A DNA stretch of 64,000 nt from Saezia sanguinis (GTDB lineage Bacteria; Pseudomonadota; Gammaproteobacteria; Burkholderiales; Burkholderiaceae_C): contig NZ_PQSP01000001.1 in assembly GCF_003991585.1 (NCBI RefSeq), positions 558,001 to 622,000 on the forward strand, written 5' to 3'. This document shows positions 59,435 to 64,000 of the stretch, piece after piece (the first letter of the stretch is position 1; every line of letters begins with the position of its first letter). A program made the translations under genes and the position numbers. Below the pieces are notes generated by a model. That model was not told the origin of the DNA. It did not search any database and was given only the letters and a program-made list of their open reading frames with translations.

Positions 59435-59731
59435 TTGACCGATACCGATGGCTGGTCACCACCAGCGGGGAGTTACCTGCTTTCCCTTTTAAAAAGGAAA
59501 GCAGGCGGCAGCACAGAGTGCTTCACCGTTCCCCCATACCTCAACCGCATCCGCTCCGGTGCACAGGTATCGGTCAGGAGAACACATATATACGTGTTCT
59601 CAGCATCAGCATGCGCCGGAGTTATGTGGGTTCATAGGTATATAGGAAAGGAGAACAGAAATGAGCAATCTGAAGCAACAGGTACAGCAATATGCCAGAC
59701 AGGCCGCTGGCGGCAAGAAAACCGTACATGA
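59435..59731 (+). CDS. Possible small leader protein before the integrase-domain gene
   Basis: 98-residue frame with TTG start preceded by AAGGAG (59425-59430). Contains LLSLLKRKAGGSTECFTVPP, YLNRIRSGAQ and GVMWVHRYIGKENRNEQSEA, a pattern I associate with small uncharacterised ORFs upstream of integrase-domain genes on integrative elements; memory-based. It overlaps the next gene by 71 bases in another frame and its DNA is packed with inverted repeats, so it could instead be a by-product of a structured leader. Confidence 0.35.
   Translation: MTDTDGWSPPAGSYLLSLLKRKAGGSTECFTVPPYLNRIRSGAQVSVRRTHIYVFSASACAGVMWVHRYIGKENRNEQSEATGTAICQTGRWRQENRT
59438..59621 (+). promoter_or_regulatory. Leader with four inverted-repeat pairs
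   Basis: ACCGATACC (59438)/GGTATCGGT (59566); CCTGCTTTCC (59476)/GGAAAGCAGG (59496); CTCCGG (59554)/CCGGAG (59616); GAGAACAC (59578)/GTGTTCTC (59594). The second lies inside the first; the fourth lies inside the third; the third crosses the first as a possible pseudoknot. All precede the ribosome site at about 59647. Confidence 0.5.
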
Positions 59732-60245
59732 CCGGCAAGTCATCATAGACCGGCTGGTGCAGACCCTGCAGAAAAGCAATATCCAGATACGCGACATCGC
59801 GCATCTGAAAACCAGACACATCATTGACTACATCAGACAGCGACAGGCCAAAGACCTGAACAAACGCACGCTGCAAAATGAAATGTCCGCCATCCGGCAA
59901 ACGCTCAGAATGGCAGGCAAACATAAACTCGCCCAGAGCAAGGAAATCAGCAACAAGGCACTAGCCATCGGCTATGCCAGACCCGCCAGAGAAAGCGGCA
60001 TTGACAGGTATCCTGAACTCAAAGGCATACCTCATCTCACAGACAACCATATCGCTTTATGGCAGAGCATACACAACTGTGTTCAGGAGAATAAAAACTG
60101 CACCAAGGCACAGATCCGTGAAGACTTACAGGCCATAGGGCTGGATGTTGATAAGAAATTCGGCCGCTGGCTGGATAAAATCGAAAATGCCGGGCTTATT
60201 GCGATTGACGGAGAGATGATTACGCCTCTGGTTGAAAGCTGCTAG
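59661..60245 (+). CDS. Integrase-domain protein of integrative elements (N-terminal phage SAM-like)
   Basis: 194-residue protein resembling the N-terminal DNA-binding part of STY4521-type integrases (phage_int_SAM-like). Clear helical segments: VIIDRLVQTLQKSNIQIRDI, LKTRHIIDYIRQRQAKDLNK, RTLQNEMSAIRQTLRMAGKH. No catalytic Arg/His/Tyr domain is present; the C-terminal part (LTDNHIALWQSIHNCVQENK) ends at a normal stop. AAAGGAG precedes ATG. It may bind att or regulatory DNA, or be a truncated recombinase. Confidence 0.6.
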   Translation: MSNLKQQVQQYARQAAGGKKTVHDRQVIIDRLVQTLQKSNIQIRDIAHLKTRHIIDYIRQRQAKDLNKRTLQNEMSAIRQTLRMAGKHKLAQSKEISNKALAIGYARPARESGIDRYPELKGIPHLTDNHIALWQSIHNCVQENKNCTKAQIREDLQAIGLDVDKKFGRWLDKIENAGLIAIDGEMITPLVESC

Positions 60246-60373
60246 AACACAAAAACAGACTTCCCTCACTTCGGTTATCTATAGATGCGGAAAGTGGGGG
60301 AATTTCAAAAAACAGACTCTTTTAGAATTATTTATTAGATAACTATTATGAAACAGTATATTTGATATAATAT

Positions 60374-62446
60374 TTATTCAATTTCATTATTAACCGATGT
60401 TTTAGTTAAAATATTGAATATTAGTATTTCAGGGTCAATTTCACAGTGCTTGAAAAAATGCTGCAGGCCTCCAATTTTGGCTGATGTATTGCAGTTAGCG
60501 TAAATAAAATAATTGCCTAACTCTGCATAAGATTTCGAAAGTTTTTTTTCTGATATGTATTCATTTTGAGACGCTAATTGTTGCATTTTCACTGGGTATA
60601 AAGAAATTAATGCAGATACTACATCTTGCATCATATCCTTCCAACTATTCACGGGTTTTTCTCCATCCAGAAATTCATATGAATAAAGAACATTCCCTTT
60701 AAAATCAAAATCATCAGCTAGAGTATAAGTACTTATTTCTTGTTGTGGGGAAACATAGTTGCTTTCAGGGTAAGGCCACAATTTAATTGCTTCTTTCTCA
60801 AGTAAAGATTTACGTTCTTCAAGTTCTTGCTCAGCCCATTTAGTGCACCTACTAATATATTTATTTAGACGCAGATTACTCTCTCCGAATCCATTTTCTA
60901 TGGTTAGTTTTTCATGGAACGAATTGTTACTGTATTTACTATTGTAGGCAGTCAGTGTCAAATTAGGCAATGTATGCAACAATCTATTATGGATTTCTTC
61001 GTAGTTTTCCCCTAATTCTTTTTTCCAAGTTTTGTTCAGCGTTTGAGGCATTACATGCTCAATACTGTATTCTCCCTTTTGTAAGCGTTCAATTACATTA
61101 ATTTGTTCTTTGCTCTCACCATTTTCCAAGCGACTAAATAAATACTGCTTATACGCAGGGCTCATAGAATAAATATTTTTTGTCATTAGGAGGTCAATAA
61201 ATTCATCATTATTAGGAAAACGAGTTCCTTGTTCTTTACTTAGTAAAATAAATTTGCAGATTTCTGAATAATCTTCGTTACCTGTTTGACGTTTAGATAT
61301 ATCCTTATCTAAAGTAGCAAACACTTTATTTAGTGCGTTAGAGGCAAGTCCAACAATAAGACGACGAAAAATATAGGTTTCTACTGCTAAAAAAACCGTT
61401 TTAACTTGTTGTATAGACAATTCATTTTTTGATTGCCGCTCTAAAACTGCAAGTAGAAATGGGTAAGTAACCGTAAAGTTCAATTGGTTTAACCGAAGAA
61501 TATTCTCCTCAAATAGCCCTGTGCGTCCCTTGGGGTTAAGCAGCATTTCATAAAACGTTGCATAATGTAATAAATCTATAAGAAGCTCTTTTTTATCGAG
61601 GTCATGCGCAAATTCTTTGAAAGAGAAATAGATGTCCCTGATAACAATTGTTCGTCCCAGCTTTAATGTCAGATAATCTTTAATGAAATCACTGACATGA
61701 TAGCTGTTCTCAAATTCTGTTTTTTTCTCAATTTTATACCAGTAATTCTCGTAATATTCTTCTTGAATTTGGAGAGGGAGATTCATCAAAATGTAATTTC
61801 TAATCTTATCGCCTTCTTCCAACGCCAAACCAGTTGAGTTTAAACTTTCAAAAATGAGTTGTGGGTCATCATTTTTTTCCAAAAAAATATCAATGATTTC
61901 CAGGCGCGAAATAGCGTCATACATTTTCTCTAAATTTATTGATTCTTCTAACAGTGTATTTTCAAAGAATAGGTAATTAGCTGTTACATTTGACGTTTTT
62001 ATAAAATCAGATTCGTCCTGAAATAAAGCGTCAAATGCTTGTCGATCTTCATTCACAGGTTTTAAACGAACTTTTCGAGTGTCGGTATTGAACTCATCAA
62101 CCAAATGTCGTTTAGTAATTTTTTCACATAATTTTTCGTCGTCAACTTGTAATTGGTTATTTTTTAGTAGATTGACTATCGCAATGAGTAGGAGAGAAAT
62201 AGTTGTCAACCTTTGTTGACCATCTATAATCAAATAATCCTCACGATTGCCATTCTCCATGTTACTTGACACGATGCTGCCAAAAAAATGGGGTTTCTTT
62301 GGTTCTACAATTAATTTTTTCAGATCTTCATATAGTTGCTGGCATTGTTTTATTTGCCAACTGTAGTTCCTTTGATAAATAGGAATAATAAAGCGTTTAT
62401 CTGAACCATCTAAGAATTTTAAAAACGATTTCGCTTCGCCTTTCAT
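60374..62446 (-). CDS. GmrSD-like DUF262/DUF1524 protein (type IV restriction-like)
   Basis: 690-residue protein. The N-terminal DUF262 (ParB/GmrS-like NTPase) has IIPIYQRNYSWQIKQCQQLY and the DGQQR signature in LIIDGQQRLTTIS. The DUF1524 His-Me nuclease region near 465-520 reads YSIEHVMPQTLNKTW, then LPNLTLTAYNSKYSNNSFHEK. Such proteins cut modified phage DNA in the GmrSD model; other DUF262 proteins serve different defence systems. The gene is strikingly AT-rich compared with its surroundings, a sign of recent transfer. It follows the Res-like gene by 76 bases on the same strand. Confidence 0.82.
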   Translation of the reverse strand: MKGEAKSFLKFLDGSDKRFIIPIYQRNYSWQIKQCQQLYEDLKKLIVEPKKPHFFGSIVSSNMENGNREDYLIIDGQQRLTTISLLLIAIVNLLKNNQLQVDDEKLCEKITKRHLVDEFNTDTRKVRLKPVNEDRQAFDALFQDESDFIKTSNVTANYLFFENTLLEESINLEKMYDAISRLEIIDIFLEKNDDPQLIFESLNSTGLALEEGDKIRNYILMNLPLQIQEEYYENYWYKIEKKTEFENSYHVSDFIKDYLTLKLGRTIVIRDIYFSFKEFAHDLDKKELLIDLLHYATFYEMLLNPKGRTGLFEENILRLNQLNFTVTYPFLLAVLERQSKNELSIQQVKTVFLAVETYIFRRLIVGLASNALNKVFATLDKDISKRQTGNEDYSEICKFILLSKEQGTRFPNNDEFIDLLMTKNIYSMSPAYKQYLFSRLENGESKEQINVIERLQKGEYSIEHVMPQTLNKTWKKELGENYEEIHNRLLHTLPNLTLTAYNSKYSNNSFHEKLTIENGFGESNLRLNKYISRCTKWAEQELEERKSLLEKEAIKLWPYPESNYVSPQQEISTYTLADDFDFKGNVLYSYEFLDGEKPVNSWKDMMQDVVSALISLYPVKMQQLASQNEYISEKKLSKSYAELGNYFIYANCNTSAKIGGLQHFFKHCEIDPEILIFNILTKTSVNNEIE

Positions 62447-62522
62447 GAAATATTTTCCTATTTAATAGATTTGGCATAATTGAAGTTAATAAACTTTATC
62501 GAAATTGCTTTAACCTCACAGA

Positions 62523-64000
62523 TTAAACAATGGCATCTTCAATTGTTTGCCAGTCTTTATTTTCAACCCAGACAAATCGGCATGTCCCATGGCTTCGTCT
62601 GGCCCATAATTCACCAATACGTCTCTTCTCTTGACTATCCCTGTTGTCCGCAATGTGTGCGCCTTTGTATTCAATCACTAGCGTGCAACCGTCTTGCATC
62701 CTAACGATAAAGTCTGGATAGAACTTGTCTGATGCCGTTTGCAGCCAGAAAGAGGTCTTTTTTCTTTCTACATTACGCACCCACCATTGAACACCCTCCA
62801 GTTCATTGGCAATAAATGCTGCACATTCCAGCTCTTCGCCTTGGTTTTTAAGATTCCCAATGACAGGAAAAAAATGTCTCTTGAGCTTCATAGGGCCTGT
62901 ATAAGGCGTATCGTAAGCGTAATATCCCTGTTTGAAGACAATATGGTGTTCATCGCTTGCGTTGAAAGCAGCGTCATCGTCAAGCAGTTCATTAAAAATA
63001 CGTTGCTTAGCTTGAACCAACCCCGTCTGCATTTTGCGCTCAACGGCTGATCTTAGACTGAACTTTTGATAAGCAAGTTCATCAACTTCAAACCTTCTGC
63101 TTTCTAGAAGGTAGGTCACGACTGCATTGATCCACGCTACTTTCTGTCCCTGAGAAGCATAAGGGAACAATATTTTTTGGTCCAGCCAACCCACAATGTC
63201 GGTAGCGCTCCAACCGCCTTCCTTGCCAAATAAGGATAGGTTCGTATCCAAGGAGTCATAAGGATCGAATTCAATTGTTTCCACCTTGGAAAGACGTAAC
63301 AAAGCCCTTCGGAATGAATCGGGATCACGGTGAAATTCGGCCTCGGTAAGTTGTAGGCTGAATTCGTCCATTTCCCAATCGCCTTCAAGTAGCGAATTTT
63401 CTTCAAACAGTTCAACTTGGCTACCTTGTTGAACCGTCAGCAAGGGGATGTAAGCCACTTCGCCGCGCTCAGCAGGTGTTTTTTCAGGTAGCTCTGGTGA
63501 AGTTTGTTTGATTAAGGCTGTATCTAACTGTTCTTTTATTGCCTTAATCACTTCGGGCTTTTTAAAGGTTTCAGCCAATTGTTTAACTTGCGATGCAGTG
63601 ACAGTACCATTCACTGTCAATGTTCCTGTCTCTTGAGAAATATCTACTTTCTCACGCAGTGTCTTGGGCAAGGCGTTGAGGGCGTCAAGGTCGGGAGTAA
63701 TAACTTGGTTGTCAATTTCCGGCAGGTTGACCGTGATATCTTGAGCCTGATTGAATAAATCAGGTGTGGGGCTGTCATCTTGAACTGGAGCAATCAGGTC
63801 TTTGCTCTCTAACCGTTCAAATCCGCTTTGTACCAAACCGTCACGCAGATTATTGGCAGTTTCCAGCATATTTTCTGAGACTACGAATGCATAGCTCTTA
63901 TTGAGCGCTTCATTGTGCTTTCGTGTAACATGGGGCATGCGCAGGATTCTGCCCAGAAGCTGTTCAACAGCGGTGGCTGAAGTGGTATTGCGAAATGAGA
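62523..64000 (-). CDS. Type III restriction Res-like helicase-nuclease, C-terminal part
   Basis: Open at the window end. The first visible residues SFRNTTSATAVEQLLGRILR are helicase motif VI of the DEAD/ResIII family, so the ATG at 63938 is internal. The C-terminus holds a PD-(D/E)xK-type nuclease: YPDFIVRMQDG then LVIEYKGAH (Asp, then Glu-x-Lys). The middle is a linker with LLTVQQGSQVELFEENSLLE. Likely partner of a modification or other subunit beyond the window and of the DUF262 protein downstream. Confidence 0.8.
   Translation of the reverse strand, partial: SFRNTTSATAVEQLLGRILRMPHVTRKHNEALNKSYAFVVSENMLETANNLRDGLVQSGFERLESKDLIAPVQDDSPTPDLFNQAQDITVNLPEIDNQVITPDLDALNALPKTLREKVDISQETGTLTVNGTVTASQVKQLAETFKKPEVIKAIKEQLDTALIKQTSPELPEKTPAERGEVAYIPLLTVQQGSQVELFEENSLLEGDWEMDEFSLQLTEAEFHRDPDSFRRALLRLSKVETIEFDPYDSLDTNLSLFGKEGGWSATDIVGWLDQKILFPYASQGQKVAWINAVVTYLLESRRFEVDELAYQKFSLRSAVERKMQTGLVQAKQRIFNELLDDDAAFNASDEHHIVFKQGYYAYDTPYTGPMKLKRHFFPVIGNLKNQGEELECAAFIANELEGVQWWVRNVERKKTSFWLQTASDKFYPDFIVRMQDGCTLVIEYKGAHIADNRDSQEKRRIGELWARRSHGTCRFVWVENKDWQTIEDAIV

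Larger units (their letters stand above)
57621..64000. mobile_element. Second accessory island abutting the ssrA attachment site (right end not seen)
   Basis: Starts at the tmRNA 3'-end copy and opens with a P4-type integrase remnant, followed by unrecognised debris, an integrase-domain gene and restriction-type defence genes with AT-rich composition. Tandem integration at one att site is a common way such clusters arise. The far boundary is outside the window. Confidence 0.6.

Overview
This window looks like a chromosomal segment of a Burkholderiales betaproteobacterium of moderate GC (near 50% by eye). The signs are the serC-pheA-tyrA-aroA/cmk-rpsA-ihfB-lapA-lapB gene order, the gyrA/ompA/ubiG/gph neighbourhood, and a tmRNA with the tag ANDERFALAA. 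Genus is not resolved. A dcuB/aspA pair suggests anaerobic or microaerobic use of C4-dicarboxylates and aspartate.

Positions 1-47954 are ordinary core genome: a solute-binding protein, hsp20, panE, tsaD, a MarR regulator and MFS exporter, rpsU-yqeY, rlmJ, a small glycan cluster (deacetylase, glycosyltransferase, capsule-type protein), tex, ispDF, mfd, serB, dcuB-aspA, dnaE, rtcB, the lapAB-ihfB-rpsA and aromatic/serine biosynthesis operon, gyrA, ompA, ubiG, gph and ssrA. Notable details are a fused aroA-cmk, Val at GyrA position 83, and a hairpin with a GGAG loop just upstream of aspA.

Positions 47929-57620 are a 9.7-kb island inserted at the 3' end of ssrA. It is bounded by a perfect 26-bp duplication of the tmRNA 3' end. 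It carries a single 1068-residue effector with two RNxxxH HEPN motifs at its extreme ends (RNYYSH 160-165 and RNIALH 1015-1020), i.e. a Cas13b-like type VI effector. Two CRISPR arrays (each five 36-bp repeats and four 30-bp spacers) share an identical 64-bp leader. They flank a phage regulatory cassette: an RNA with the layout of a C4 antisense switch, a small ORF and a Bro-N antirepressor. Next come P2-like portal and terminase genes (terminase frameshifted) and a broken tyrosine recombinase. No cas1/cas2 or csx27/csx28 is visible. The reading offered is an RNA-targeting CRISPR system carried by a decayed P2-like prophage or phage satellite, probably used against competing phages.

Positions 57621-64000 are a second accessory block abutting the same attachment site: a degraded P4-type integrase, unrecognised remnants, an integrase-domain protein preceded by a leader full of inverted repeats, and two defence-type genes (a GmrSD-like DUF262/DUF1524 protein and a type III Res-like helicase-nuclease cut by the window end).
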